Under the pieces are notes generated by a model that saw only the letters and a program-made list of their open reading frames with translations, did not search any database and was not told the DNA's origin. DNA of 64,000 nt from contig NZ_JAJSLX010000002.1 of assembly GCF_021290925.1 (NCBI RefSeq), forward strand, positions 275,001-339,000, in the 5' to 3' direction. Positions 21,557 through 32,556 of this stretch are shown one piece after another. The DNA is from Sessilibacter corallicola. Lineage in GTDB: Bacteria > Pseudomonadota > Gammaproteobacteria > Pseudomonadales > Cellvibrionaceae. Positions within the stretch are counted from its first letter, which is position 1. Every line of letters begins with the position of its first letter. Position numbers and translations under genes: made by a program.

Positions 21557-22190
21557 CCCTCTCTTTCCCAGTTTTTATCCTCAGTTATTTCTTGCCCTCT
21601 CTTTTAATAATTTCGGTTTAATCCTTAATTCTTGCTTGTCAAGCTTTTAATACTTTTTATTGGTGGTAAAACCTAGCTTTCGATTTTCATAAGATTTTTT
21701 GTGGTTTGTTCTTTAATTATTAAATGCCCGCAATTTAAAAATACAGTGTTCACTATTGATGAATGGAAGAAAGTTTTTTGATTTTAATTTCAGATTCAAA
21801 GTGAATTTTGATTCTTTATAAAACTCACTATTTTTAATAAATAAAAAGTACTAACGCATTAGTTCTCTGTTTTTCATTTCTGGGTATTTTTATTTATATA
21901 TGAGTAATTATTTTATCAGGTTGATTTTTAAATAAACTAATGATCTAGAAAATGCTGGTTATATCGGTTTTTTTAGATGTTTTCATACCGTTTGTCTCAT
22001 ATTTAGTACCGAACATCCCTGCTTGTCGTCTATAAATACATCCTTATATTTAATTTATTGGGAATGTTATATTTTAAACTCCATTGGATATTTAGATTTT
22101 CGTAATTTTTTGCTCTTCCAATACCGCATTTTCATTTCTAAATAAAAACCGATGTACTTTTTTGGGGCCTATGAGCTCAGTTTCTTGATC
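21557..22190. other. AT-rich gap between the two minor-pilin operons
   Basis: More than 600 nt of very AT-rich DNA with no gene. The upstream operon ends at a strong terminator, so a promoter for pilV copy 2 should be here. I could not assign it with confidence. No mobile-element remnant is recognisable. Confidence 0.5.
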
Positions 22191-22655
22191 ATGAAAATAA
22201 AATATCAGCTCGGTGTTTCATTAATCGAAGTGTTGGTTTCTGTGTTGTTGCTGACAATTGGTTTCTTGGGTTTGGCTGGTACACAGTTGTTAAGTGCACA
22301 AAACTTAAGTGCTAGTCATGAACGAACGCTGGCGATCTTATATGTTGAAAATATGGCGGATCGAATTAGATCTCTTCAAGAAGGGTTGGTATTTACTGCA
22401 TTAAATGGGTTGGATAACGGTTCTGAAATTACTTGCGATGTTAACTGCACTTCAACTCAATTATTGCAAAGAGAATTTGTTGAGTGGAACAGACTGATAA
22501 ATAATTCATCTGTTGACGGCGGTTTACCAAACGGAGCAGGAATTGTTAATTACGACGAAGGTGATGGTACGTTCGAAATAACTGTTTTCTGGACAGATTA
22601 TTCAGGTGTTGAGGAAAATGAAATCGAACAATACAGCGTGCGAATAAGAATATGA
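22191..22655 (+). CDS. pilV: Minor pilin PilV, copy 2
   Basis: 154 residues from ATG 22191; an in-frame ATG at 22152 would give an overlong leader. MKIKYQLG precedes VSLIEVLVSVLLLTIGFLGLAGTQLL, keeping Glu at +5 but with Val instead of Phe at +1. The PilV hallmark TLAILYVENMADRIRSLQ and the GGLPNGAGIVNYDEGDGTFEITVFW stretch align with copy 1 over the whole length, so the two are clear paralogues. The Cys pair becomes CDVNCTS. Its last four bases overlap the pilW copy 2 start (ATGA), implying translational coupling. Confidence 0.9.
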   Translation: MKIKYQLGVSLIEVLVSVLLLTIGFLGLAGTQLLSAQNLSASHERTLAILYVENMADRIRSLQEGLVFTALNGLDNGSEITCDVNCTSTQLLQREFVEWNRLINNSSVDGGLPNGAGIVNYDEGDGTFEITVFWTDYSGVEENEIEQYSVRIRI

Positions 22656-23659
22656 AAAAATCTGGTGTTTTAATTCGTTTACCTGCTAAAAAAATAAAAC
22701 TTAACCATCAAGGTTTTACCTTGATTGAGCTGTTAGTTTCATTGCTATTAACTTCCGTGTTATTGCTTGGTGTTCTCCAAGTTTTTTCTTCCAGTCGAGA
22801 CGCAATTATTACTCAAAATAGATTCTCCGATATTCAGGATAGCGCTAGAGTTGCCATAGAATTTTTGGTTCGAGATATAAAAAATGCCGACTTTACTGGA
22901 TGTTTGAGTGATAAATCAGAAATTACTAACCTCTTGTCTCCCGTTGGAAATTACGACCCGTCAGTGCATGAGTATTTCTCCCTGGGAGGTATCAATGCCT
23001 ATGTTGCCGACGAATCCAATTTGTTAGGAGGCAAAATTATTAAACCAGATTCCGATGTCATTCAGGTTGTAAGCGCTGAACCGGCATGTCCGGCGAACAG
23101 CGAATTGAGTGTGAATACGGATACACTTGCTCCGTTAACTCTCCGAGAAGGTTGTGATATCGATGATGGTACGGTTTTGTTAGTAGCTAATTGTCGATCC
23201 GGTAATATTTTTGTAAAGACGGACGGTGTAGGCAATTTGATTGGTCATAATTCCGTTAGTGTTGAAGGTTTGCAAAATAACCAAGAAAGATTCACCGAGG
23301 TGTTTAGCGCCGACGCAACTTTAATGCGGCCCTATGTAAGAACGTATTTTATTGCCGAAGGTTTAAATGGTAATGATGCGCTGCATCTTAGAGAAGATGG
23401 TAGAAATTTTGAATTGGTCTCCAATATCTCTAATTTAAATTATGAATTTGGAATAGATACCGATTCAAACGGAACCGCAAATCTGACCGTAACAACCGAC
23501 GAGTTAAGTGCTTACAGCCCTCGACGTATAGTGTCGGTTACACTAGAAATCTTAGCCACCGATACCGACAATGAAATTAACAGAATTTACGCTACCTCTG
23601 TAAATATCAGAAATCGAATGGCTCCTGCGTACTCCTTAACATTAGCTTCCGAACCCTAG
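22652..23659 (+). CDS. pilW: Minor pilin PilW, copy 2
   Basis: 335 residues. The leader is longer (MKKSGVLIRLPAKKIKLNHQG) before FTLIELLVSLLLTSVLLLGVLQVF. The helix SDIQDSARVAIEFLVRDIKNADFTGC matches the copy 1 segment almost position by position. The central REGCDIDDGTVLLVANCRSGNIFVK also aligns with copy 1 (RAACDIDAGTVLLVSDCNQGDIFVK). The C-terminus is shorter and lacks the DNFADMTRV part. It overlaps pilV by 4 nt and precedes pilX copy 2 by 12 nt, so this is a tightly packed operon. Confidence 0.9.
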   Translation: MKKSGVLIRLPAKKIKLNHQGFTLIELLVSLLLTSVLLLGVLQVFSSSRDAIITQNRFSDIQDSARVAIEFLVRDIKNADFTGCLSDKSEITNLLSPVGNYDPSVHEYFSLGGINAYVADESNLLGGKIIKPDSDVIQVVSAEPACPANSELSVNTDTLAPLTLREGCDIDDGTVLLVANCRSGNIFVKTDGVGNLIGHNSVSVEGLQNNQERFTEVFSADATLMRPYVRTYFIAEGLNGNDALHLREDGRNFELVSNISNLNYEFGIDTDSNGTANLTVTTDELSAYSPRRIVSVTLEILATDTDNEINRIYATSVNIRNRMAPAYSLTLASEP

Positions 23660-23671
23660 GTATTAAATGCA

Positions 23672-24211
23672 ATGAATCAACTGAGTTTGAGAAAACCTGG
23701 TCGTGAGAACGGAGCCGTACTAATAATCAGTTTGGTAATTTTATTGGTGCTTACGTTAATCGTATTAGGCTCTAGTTCCAATGCTATATTGCAGGAAAAT
23801 ATGACGGGTTCAATGCGACGATCATCACAACTGTTCCAAGTGGCAGAATCCGCTTTGCGCGAAGCTGAAACCAGAGTTTCGGAAATTGACGATCTCTCCA
23901 TTGTTGGTGTTGAGACTGGTGTTTTTGATACCGGATTGGCTCCATCCGACTATTTTAGTGGTGATACTTGGGAAGGTAATTCGAGTGTTTTAGCGCAAGA
24001 AATTATTCCCGGTATCAATGCTCGATACTTCATTGAGTTGATAGGCGAGCAACAGCTAGATGTTGTTGCAAACGAGGTACAGGTCAATAATTCCTACGGT
24101 CAAGTTGAGGCTATTGTATCAACAGTAATATTTCGTATTGTTGTGCGAGCTAATTTAAACGATACGAATTTTTCGAAGGTTGTTTCCAGTTATTACACCG
24201 TAACACTGTAA
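23672..24211 (+). CDS. pilX: Minor pilin PilX, copy 2
   Basis: 179 residues, paralogous to the PilX at 17413-17964. GRENGAVLIISLVILLVLTLIVLGSSSNAILQENMTGSMRRSSQLFQVAESALREAETRV repeats the order of cleavage site, hydrophobic helix and QxAESALxxAE signature. No Glu is present at +5, as usual for PilX. The C-terminal half ends with KVVSSYYTVTL, like the copy 1 terminus. It lies between pilW (12 nt) and pilY1 (69 nt) of the second set. Confidence 0.87.
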   Translation: MNQLSLRKPGRENGAVLIISLVILLVLTLIVLGSSSNAILQENMTGSMRRSSQLFQVAESALREAETRVSEIDDLSIVGVETGVFDTGLAPSDYFSGDTWEGNSSVLAQEIIPGINARYFIELIGEQQLDVVANEVQVNNSYGQVEAIVSTVIFRIVVRANLNDTNFSKVVSSYYTVTL

Positions 24212-24280
24212 TTCTTGTTGCTGAAATAAAATTTATAACAACGCTTGATTGACGATTGAATGCAAGCTTGAGGAGAAAAT

Positions 24281-27200
24281 GTGAAATATTTTGCTTCAAA
24301 AAGGAAATGTTCTCTCTTATTTAAAACAGCTTTTAATTTATGTTTTGGTGTTGTAACTCTCATGACGGCTCAGTCGAGCTATTCGATTGAATTTCCTGAT
24401 CGCCCGCTGTTAACGTCGGCCAGTGTCGAGCCCAATGTTATGTTGCTTATTGATAGCTCTTTTTCAATGAGCAGTATAGTCGCAGGAAATTTCGATGAAC
24501 GATTTGATTACGCCGATTGTCCGGCAAGTATAACCATCCCGCCTATTCAGTTAGATGAGACTTATATTCCGAATATACCCAATATTGAGGTTTTTTTGGA
24601 TGGACAGAATCGAGTCTTTTTCTCCTACAATGGAGTCGAATTCGATTGGGGAGTAGTGCCTGGTCTCGGCGCTACCGGTAGGCAAACTCGATGCTTTAGG
24701 GACGAGAGAATACCGAACATCAGAAACCCAAACCCATCTTATAATATTACCTATTCTACGGACGGCAACAGTGCGATTGAAGGAGGGAATTTTTGGAATT
24801 TCTATTTTTCTAATCAAGACCAAAGCAGCTCGGATATTTTTGAAGATGGCATTGAAAAAACAGGTGTTGGTACCAGAATTGATGTGGCAGAAGAGGCAGC
24901 CAATTTATTGGTCCGGAATTTAACTGGGGTTCGGCTTGGATTATCCAAATTTTCAACCATTACGAATGCCACTAACCCCAACACAGGAGCTGAGATACTC
25001 CAGCCAATTTTACCGTTAGACAATTTGGATTCTGAAAGTACCAGTCACAGGCAAAATATACTGGATTCTCTGTCTGGTATTAATGTTCGAGGGTTTACCC
25101 CAGTTGCAGAAGCTGTGCTCGATATTGGACGATACTTTATTGAAGGTTATGAAGATCAACTTATTACCATTCATCCAAATTCCGAAAACGAGCAAGTAAT
25201 TCGCGCTGAAGAAATATTATCCGCAGTTCCGAGTTACGCTGAGGGTGTGTTGCCTCCTAATCAAGATAATCCAATTATTGAAGAATTTTGCCAGAGTAAT
25301 TTTATTGTTGCTTTGACAGATGGGCAACCTAACGAGCTAGCGCTACTCAATCGATTTATTGTCGGTGGTAATGCCGTCGGTGATGATTTTAGAGGCTACA
25401 GCGACCTTGAGAGTATTGATGACGAAAATGATGTGAATAGCATAAGGTTCGTCGGTGAGAGGTTGGTAAACTCGGGTGTGCTCGACGATGTAACTTTAGC
25501 GTTGCAAGAAATTGATTTGCGACCAGATCTCAATAATTTACGCGGCGAGAACGTTCGTAATGGCATCGAAACTTATTACGTTGCTGGTTTCGATCAGAAT
25601 TTGGCGTCAAATCGAGAACTATTTGAGGCTGCAAATAATGGTGTCGAGGGTGAGGGTCAAGTTTATTCGGCATTAGATGCTGATGAATTAATTCTGGCCT
25701 TTGATGAAATTTTTGGAGAAATTGTTTCTTCCCAAGGTAGCTTTTCCACCGCTGCGTTTAGCTCCGGAGCGATCACGGATTCGACCTCGATATTTCAGTC
25801 TTCGTTTCGGTTCTCTGGTAATTTGTGGTCCGGAGATTTACGGTCCTTCGACTTAGATAATTCTTCTATTGATAATGTTGTGTCAACCTTTGAAGCGGAT
25901 TCCAATTGGAGTGCTGCTGAATTATTAACGCGCCGACTGGAGCAGTTCGGACATGAAGATCGCAATATTTATACGATGTCTGAGGTCGGAGTATTATCGT
26001 CGAGTGTTGCCCGAGATGGAATTTCATTTGAATTTAGCAGTTTTGAAGGGTCCTTGTTTACTGCTAATCAAATAGATGACTTGTCTGCCGATGATACTGA
26101 CAACATTGAAGAAGTCATTAATTACATTCGCGGTGAAAACAACCCTTTGTTTCGTGACCGTTTATCGGGTGAGTTTGAAGTTTTAGGTGATATCGTAAAT
26201 TCCTCTCCAATTGTGGTTGGCTCGCCTAATTTAGGTTTCCCTGATTTTAGTGTGAGTGCCAATGTTCCTTTTGGTTCGTCAGCTCTTGGTGGAAATTACT
26301 CAGATTTCGCAAATCGATTTTCCAATAGGCAATCTGTCGTTTATGTGGGGGCGAATGACGGTATGCTTCACGGTTTTGATTCCGAAACGGGCGATGAGCT
26401 ATTTGCTTATATTCCTTCGCAAGTGTTCGACGGTGAGTCCACCCAAGAGGGCCTTTATTATCTTACCGATAGAAATTATCAGCATAAATTTTACGTCGAC
26501 GGTAACCAGGCGGCGTCTGATGTTTTTATTGATCCAGTCGGTGGTAATTCACCCCAGTGGCGAACCGTGCTTGTCGGCGGACTTCGCTCAGGCGGGAAAG
26601 GCCTTTACGCGTTAGATGTTACCGATCCTTCCAATTTAAGTGCTAGCGATGCAGACGATGTCGTGCTGTGGGAGTTCGATGATCATTTTGGTGATGAAGA
26701 TATGGGGCATATATTCGCGACGCCTCAAATTGCATTAATGAATAACGGTGAATTCGCGGTTGTTGTGGGTAATGGCTACAACTCAACAAATGGCGAAGCG
26801 AAGCTATTTATTGTTTTCATTGAAGCTGGTGCGGACGGCCGGTGGGCGCCAAGTGATTATGTAGAGCTGTCCGCCAATAATGATTCCGATAACGGTTTGT
26901 CAGAACCGGCGCTTGTAGATCTCGATGGTGATCGTGTGATTGACCGAGTCTACGCAGGTGATATACGTGGAAACATGTGGGCATTTGATGTCTCCAGCCG
27001 CAATACTAATGACTGGAGTACTGTTGGTAATCGTCCGCTGTTCTCTACTTCCAGAGGTAGAGGCGTTGGCAATGATAATCGCCAAGCGATTACAACAGCG
27101 CCACTGATTGCTCGAAATGGTGATACCAACACAGTAGGTAACGAGCCGAATTTACTGATATTTTTTGGCTCTGGTCGAATACTTGAGGCCGATGACTTGC

Positions 27201-27805
27201 CCCGTGTTGAAACACAATCCTTTTACGCGGTTTGGGATCGTGGGGATAACAGATTGGACCGTCGTGACTTACATGAACGAAGATTGGTTGTGTCTAACGA
27301 CGGATTAACGCGAATGCAGGATACGCAATCGCCTTTCGGTGATCCTATTGAATGGTTCAGTGAAGGTACCAATCTCGCAGAGTATGGTTGGTTTATTGAT
27401 TTGCCGGTTGAAGGTGAACGAGTCGTTACCGAAGCAACGTTGTTGTCGGGAATTATTTTCTTCTCAAGTTCAGTACCTTCAACGTCTGTGTGTTCTGCTG
27501 GCGGAACAGGATTTATTAATGCGGTCGGTGTAGATGGGCTAGCGACAAGAACACCCATTATTGATTTTAATGATGATGGTGTTATTAATGACGACGATCG
27601 TGGTTTCTTGTCCCAGGCTATTGTAAATGGTGTTCCCAATGGTTCGGCATTTATTGGTTCCCCAAGTGCCAATACGCCGTGTGATTCTAATGGTTATTTG
27701 CAGGCTTATTCGACGTCGGATGGCAGTGTTAGTTTTCAGGCTGTTTGTCCAGAAAATGCGACCGGGTTGGGCAGAAGAGCTTGGCTTGAAATATTTAATA
27801 ATTAA
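24281..27805 (+). CDS. pilY1: Type IV pilus tip adhesin PilY1, copy 2
   Basis: 1174 residues with a GTG start preceded by AGGAG (24271-24275). A signal peptide ends near SYSIEFPD. The vWA-like domain opens with EPNVMLLIDSSFSMSS: DxSxS is kept, but the usual Gly is replaced by Phe. LTDGQPN marks the later vWA motif. The C-terminal propeller starts around VLGDIVNSSPIVVGS and includes YVGANDGMLHGFDSE, the calcium-type DLDGDRVIDRVYAGDIRGNMW and DFNDDGVINDDDRG. The C-terminus carries a cysteine pair, SANTPCDSNG and AVCPENATG. It aligns along its whole length with copy 1, most strongly in the propeller; the N-terminal domain is more diverged, consistent with different ligand specificity. Confidence 0.93.
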   Translation: MKYFASKRKCSLLFKTAFNLCFGVVTLMTAQSSYSIEFPDRPLLTSASVEPNVMLLIDSSFSMSSIVAGNFDERFDYADCPASITIPPIQLDETYIPNIPNIEVFLDGQNRVFFSYNGVEFDWGVVPGLGATGRQTRCFRDERIPNIRNPNPSYNITYSTDGNSAIEGGNFWNFYFSNQDQSSSDIFEDGIEKTGVGTRIDVAEEAANLLVRNLTGVRLGLSKFSTITNATNPNTGAEILQPILPLDNLDSESTSHRQNILDSLSGINVRGFTPVAEAVLDIGRYFIEGYEDQLITIHPNSENEQVIRAEEILSAVPSYAEGVLPPNQDNPIIEEFCQSNFIVALTDGQPNELALLNRFIVGGNAVGDDFRGYSDLESIDDENDVNSIRFVGERLVNSGVLDDVTLALQEIDLRPDLNNLRGENVRNGIETYYVAGFDQNLASNRELFEAANNGVEGEGQVYSALDADELILAFDEIFGEIVSSQGSFSTAAFSSGAITDSTSIFQSSFRFSGNLWSGDLRSFDLDNSSIDNVVSTFEADSNWSAAELLTRRLEQFGHEDRNIYTMSEVGVLSSSVARDGISFEFSSFEGSLFTANQIDDLSADDTDNIEEVINYIRGENNPLFRDRLSGEFEVLGDIVNSSPIVVGSPNLGFPDFSVSANVPFGSSALGGNYSDFANRFSNRQSVVYVGANDGMLHGFDSETGDELFAYIPSQVFDGESTQEGLYYLTDRNYQHKFYVDGNQAASDVFIDPVGGNSPQWRTVLVGGLRSGGKGLYALDVTDPSNLSASDADDVVLWEFDDHFGDEDMGHIFATPQIALMNNGEFAVVVGNGYNSTNGEAKLFIVFIEAGADGRWAPSDYVELSANNDSDNGLSEPALVDLDGDRVIDRVYAGDIRGNMWAFDVSSRNTNDWSTVGNRPLFSTSRGRGVGNDNRQAITTAPLIARNGDTNTVGNEPNLLIFFGSGRILEADDLPRVETQSFYAVWDRGDNRLDRRDLHERRLVVSNDGLTRMQDTQSPFGDPIEWFSEGTNLAEYGWFIDLPVEGERVVTEATLLSGIIFFSSSVPSTSVCSAGGTGFINAVGVDGLATRTPIIDFNDDGVINDDDRGFLSQAIVNGVPNGSAFIGSPSANTPCDSNGYLQAYSTSDGSVSFQAVCPENATGLGRRAWLEIFNN

Positions 27806-27896
27806 ATTTAAAACTTAGTTAAGCGTTTTTCTAAAATAAGGAGTGTGGTGTTAAAACTGGTTGCAAATTCGCTGCTTGCATTAGTATTGATTACAC

Positions 27897-28457
27897 CTAG
27901 CAAGTGACGTCTTTACCGCTACCGTTTTCAGGAATCCCATTGTTATTTTTATCGATTGCTAAATACGCTCTTCCTGAGCGGGAAAAGACCAGAGCTTTGG
28001 CATTGGTTGTATCACCTTCGTTTTCACAATATACAAGGTTACCACTGGCATTACGGCGAAAGCTGGTGCCGGTGGGTGTGTAGTTTATAAATTTTGTATT
28101 TAAACTTGCTCTTAGGGTAATTGTGGAATTCGTTGGTGTGCGTTTATAGACTCTTAATACCTTTTCTTGATCATCGATCACGCCATTCACATTGTTGTCT
28201 TCAAATATAATTAAGCCGTTAGACCAATTGTCACCACAGAGATTATCCATCGCCATTGCGCAAACCGAAACATAACTCGCGCTTGATGCGGCGCTGTAAC
28301 GAGCGTATTTAAAAAGGCTAAAGTGGTTGTTAATTTCTTGGCTTGCTTTGTGTTTTTTATAAAATTCGGAAAACAATGGCGTTGAAAGGGTAACTAAAAT
28401 GCTGGAAATAGAAAGAGTGATAAGTAATTCTATTAAAGTAAATCCGTTCTTTTTCAT
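27897..28457 (-). CDS. GspH/FimT-family minor pseudopilin, convergent copy
   Basis: 186 residues on the opposite strand, 91 nt past the end of pilY1 copy 2. The short leader MKKNG precedes FTLIELLITLSISSILVTLSTPLF, with Glu at +5. A GspH-type motif NWSNGLIIFEDNNVNGVIDDQEKVLRVY is present; the acidic DNNVNGVIDDQE loop is common in this family and matches the EF-hand spacing. FRRNASGNLVYCEN and a C-terminal Cys (KDVTC) follow. It is the second FimT/FimU-type gene in the locus and supplies what the second pilVWXY1 set lacks, although it has to be transcribed separately. Confidence 0.88.
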   Translation of the reverse strand: MKKNGFTLIELLITLSISSILVTLSTPLFSEFYKKHKASQEINNHFSLFKYARYSAASSASYVSVCAMAMDNLCGDNWSNGLIIFEDNNVNGVIDDQEKVLRVYKRTPTNSTITLRASLNTKFINYTPTGTSFRRNASGNLVYCENEGDTTNAKALVFSRSGRAYLAIDKNNNGIPENGSGKDVTC

Positions 28458-28630
28458 GGTCTTTTATAGGTCGTTAAAAGTTGGGAAGTTGACCTATAAA
28501 ACACCAAGTGAAATTGGAAATAAATACCAAAACGAATATTTGGTCTAATTTACGAATACGTAATTTTTAAAGTGTTAGCTAACTTCAAACGAATTAATTA
28601 GCAAGTTAGTACGATATGCACTGCTGATGC

Positions 28631-30604
28631 TTAGTTTATAATTTGTTCTGAAATGAATTTTTCTAAGTTAGATTGACGATGGTTTCCCAAAAATGTCTCC
28701 GCAGCTTTTACTGAGCCATAGATACTTAGATGAATTCCGTCTAGAGAATAGGGCAATCCTTCTCTTGTCAGTTTGGGTATATCCTGAGAGTTGTCCGCAA
28801 AGAGTTCTTCTCGAGTGATAAAATATAAATTTGTGTTGTTATCGGCGAGTAAATTAAAGTTTTTGTTGATCTCTTGAGCGTCAATATCTTTGTCGATAAT
28901 TTTCGGATTATGTTGCATGTAAATGCTTTTTAGAATGCTGACACGATCGAACATGGGTGCTTGTGCCATGATTATGACTTTCTTATTAAGATCTTTAATC
29001 AGATAGTTTAGTAATTCGTCAACTTCGGATAAGCGGTTTTCACTTTTCAGTTGCATCCACAAGCCAGATAGCACAATAAAATCAAAATCCTTTGCGTGCT
29101 CTTTTACATATTGTCTATTGAACAAACACTGATCAAAGGCTGGTGTATCTTTGCTCCAAGTGAAATTATCCGTTAGCGATGGGTAGCACCAGTTAGTGGT
29201 GATAGAGCTTATTTTCGCATTTATTTGCTCACCGACTTCATCCCAAAATGGTTCAAAATGGCCAGCGGTAGAGTCACCCACTAAAAGACCTTGGTACTCA
29301 AACCCTTGCTTTTTACCGATTGAGCATTGAGTACCAGCTGCACCGAGTGGCAATTCTCGATTGGTGTCTATGCTGTAGAAGCACCATCCATTATCAGAGG
29401 TTGGAAGTTCATATTGAGCTTGTAGGTTTTCGGGTAGATGGAAACGGTTTTCGAAGCCATTGGTGGTATTAGTGAATATGCTAAAACCAAAAAGACCAAC
29501 CAGAGCAGTTGCGGTGGTTGAGTAGAATGAGCGCGTACTTATTTTAGAGCGACTTCTAAAAGGGTTTTCTATTAAGTGGTACGTCAAAGACGCCAAGATT
29601 ATCGTTGCAAAAAATGCCGCAACCCAAACGCCGAGCCCGGATAGGTAATCTTCCAGTTGGCGGATGAACGCGTAGATGGGTTGATGCCATAGATAAGCGC
29701 TGTAGCTCACTAAACCCAAATAGGTCAGTGGCTTTAGTGTTAGCACTTTATAGAAAATGGAGGCGTGCTTTGAAAAGATGATAATCAGCGCAGTGCCGGT
29801 TGTTGGAATCAACGCGTACGCCGAAGGAAACAGTGTTTCTGTGGTGAAATAAAATACTGGTATGATTATTAGAAGTAAGCCGATTAATGTAATTAAGTCA
29901 GCTTTTGATTTGCTGATTGTGAAGTCTTTTCTGTCTCTGTGCTTTATATGCCATAAAGCCACTAATGCGCCGTACAATAATTCCCAGGCACGTGTAGGAA
30001 GCAAATAGTAATTAGGCGTTGGCTTTACCATGGCACCCCAGTGAGACAGGGCTAAGCTCATTAAAAATAAAAATGCTGTTGTCTGGAAGATATATTTAGG
30101 GAATAGACGGTAAGCCAATCCTATGTAAATGGGATAGATTAAATAGAATTGAAACTCGACTCCCAAGCTCCAAGTGTGAAGTAGTGGCTTTAATTCTGAT
30201 GAGGTGTCAAAGTAATTACTTTCACGCCAAAAAAAGATATTTGAAAGAAACGCTGCCGCACTGGATTGGCTGTTTACAAAGCTCACCATATCTGGTGGAA
30301 CCAATAAAAACCAAGCGGGAATGGTGGATACCAGCAAAACAATATACAAGGCTGGAAAAATTCGGCGCGCTCTGCGTTCGAAAAAATCTGCGTAGTCGAA
30401 TTTTTTATTGTCAAACTGTGAGATGACGATGTTAGTTATTAAGTACCCACTTAGCACAAAAAATACATCTACACCTAGATAGCCACCGCTGAATAATTCG
30501 AAACCTGTGTGGTAAATCAGCACAATGATTAAAGCGAGTGCACGAATACCGTCAAGTTCGGATTGATAGTCACGGCGAGGTATAGTGTCCTTTACTGAGC
30601 TCAC
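28631..30604 (-). CDS. Membrane O-acyltransferase with C-terminal SGNH domain
   Basis: 657 residues. The N-terminal two-thirds is an acyltransferase-3 (OafA/OatA type) membrane domain of about ten helices. It begins YQSELDGIRALALIIVLIYH with the catalytic His32 region, then GGYLGVDVFFVLSGYLIT, FERRARRIFPALY and LLHTWSLGVEFQFYLIYP. The C-terminal 230 residues form a periplasmic SGNH esterase-like domain: GLLVGDSTAGHF (Ser near 440) and the Asp/His pair in DGIHLS (near 621). Such proteins O-acetylate lipopolysaccharide, peptidoglycan or exopolysaccharide. The substrate cannot be told from sequence. It is a single gene with no glycan genes nearby. Confidence 0.88.
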   Translation of the reverse strand: MSSVKDTIPRRDYQSELDGIRALALIIVLIYHTGFELFSGGYLGVDVFFVLSGYLITNIVISQFDNKKFDYADFFERRARRIFPALYIVLLVSTIPAWFLLVPPDMVSFVNSQSSAAAFLSNIFFWRESNYFDTSSELKPLLHTWSLGVEFQFYLIYPIYIGLAYRLFPKYIFQTTAFLFLMSLALSHWGAMVKPTPNYYLLPTRAWELLYGALVALWHIKHRDRKDFTISKSKADLITLIGLLLIIIPVFYFTTETLFPSAYALIPTTGTALIIIFSKHASIFYKVLTLKPLTYLGLVSYSAYLWHQPIYAFIRQLEDYLSGLGVWVAAFFATIILASLTYHLIENPFRSRSKISTRSFYSTTATALVGLFGFSIFTNTTNGFENRFHLPENLQAQYELPTSDNGWCFYSIDTNRELPLGAAGTQCSIGKKQGFEYQGLLVGDSTAGHFEPFWDEVGEQINAKISSITTNWCYPSLTDNFTWSKDTPAFDQCLFNRQYVKEHAKDFDFIVLSGLWMQLKSENRLSEVDELLNYLIKDLNKKVIIMAQAPMFDRVSILKSIYMQHNPKIIDKDIDAQEINKNFNLLADNNTNLYFITREELFADNSQDIPKLTREGLPYSLDGIHLSIYGSVKAAETFLGNHRQSNLEKFISEQIIN

Positions 30605-31240
30605 TGTGGGAATTCCTCACAATTTAGTCCATAAATTAGTCAGAAAAGCTTTAATTATATAAATCTTTACTAGACAGGAAATAGGTGGATTTGGCAGGTT
30701 GCTTCTAACAGGATGTTGTATTTAAAACTATTTTGTATTAATTGAAGCTTTTTAGCAAAGATCTAAAATGCGCCGTTATGGTGATTAAGAAATGTTTTAT
30801 TCCTAAAGAATAAAATTAAGCGATTTTTTGATTGTTATTTGATCTTTTTGTGCTTTGTCGAGTTTTTTTATAAATCTAAGGAATTGTTTTTTAAGTTCAC
30901 TGCAATAATTAATCTTAAAATAAATACTGTGCTTTCTTCGTGTCGGTATTATTTTTATGAATAATTATTTGTAACTTTTTGATTTTTTAATGTTTAGGTT
31001 ATAAATGTATTCGGTAAGTAGTGAGATGAAAAATTCTTGATTGAATTTCTGTCGACTTGCGAGACGAGTATATAAATTTAAAGGTCGAAAAGATTGAGGG
31101 TAAAAAATGGTTTGTTTGAGAAAAGCAAGGTGTATTTTAACACCTTGCTGAGTGGAGGTATCAATGATAGTAAGTTGCTATCGGCGTGAAAAATAAATTA
31201 AATTTATTTTTAGCCAGTTAAGATTATTTAACAATTTTCT
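30605..31240. other. AT-rich intergenic region with dapE terminator
   Basis: 636 nt with no coding signal and very AT-rich in the middle. It holds the dapE terminator at 31120-31149 and presumably the promoter of the acyltransferase gene near its left end. Confidence 0.6.
31120..31149 (-). terminator. Terminator downstream of dapE
   Basis: A 10-bp perfect stem, AGCAAGGTGT / ACACCTTGCT, with a 6-nt loop, followed on the minus strand by TTTT. It is 91 nt beyond the dapE stop and would end the whole map-to-dapE leftward run. Confidence 0.85.
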
Positions 31241-32491
<1,251 letters not shown>

Positions 32492-32504
32492 TCACTATGA
32501 AGTT

Positions 32505-32536
32505 GTCTGCTGTGGCACATGGATGCCGCAGCAGAC
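32505..32536 (-). other. Strong hairpin between dapD and dapE
   Basis: GTCTGCTGTGGC / GCCGCAGCAGAC forms a 12-bp stem (one G-U) around an 8-nt loop, about 20 nt after the dapD stop. There is no T-run. It could stabilise the upstream message or reduce dapE expression; which one is inference. Confidence 0.7.
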
Positions 32537-32556
32537 GATAAGAGTGCTTCAGATGA

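Noticed and set aside
27223-27672. Minus-strand 149-codon ORF inside pilY1 copy 2
   Set aside because: Shadow ORF opposite a clearly coding gene; no start-site signal.
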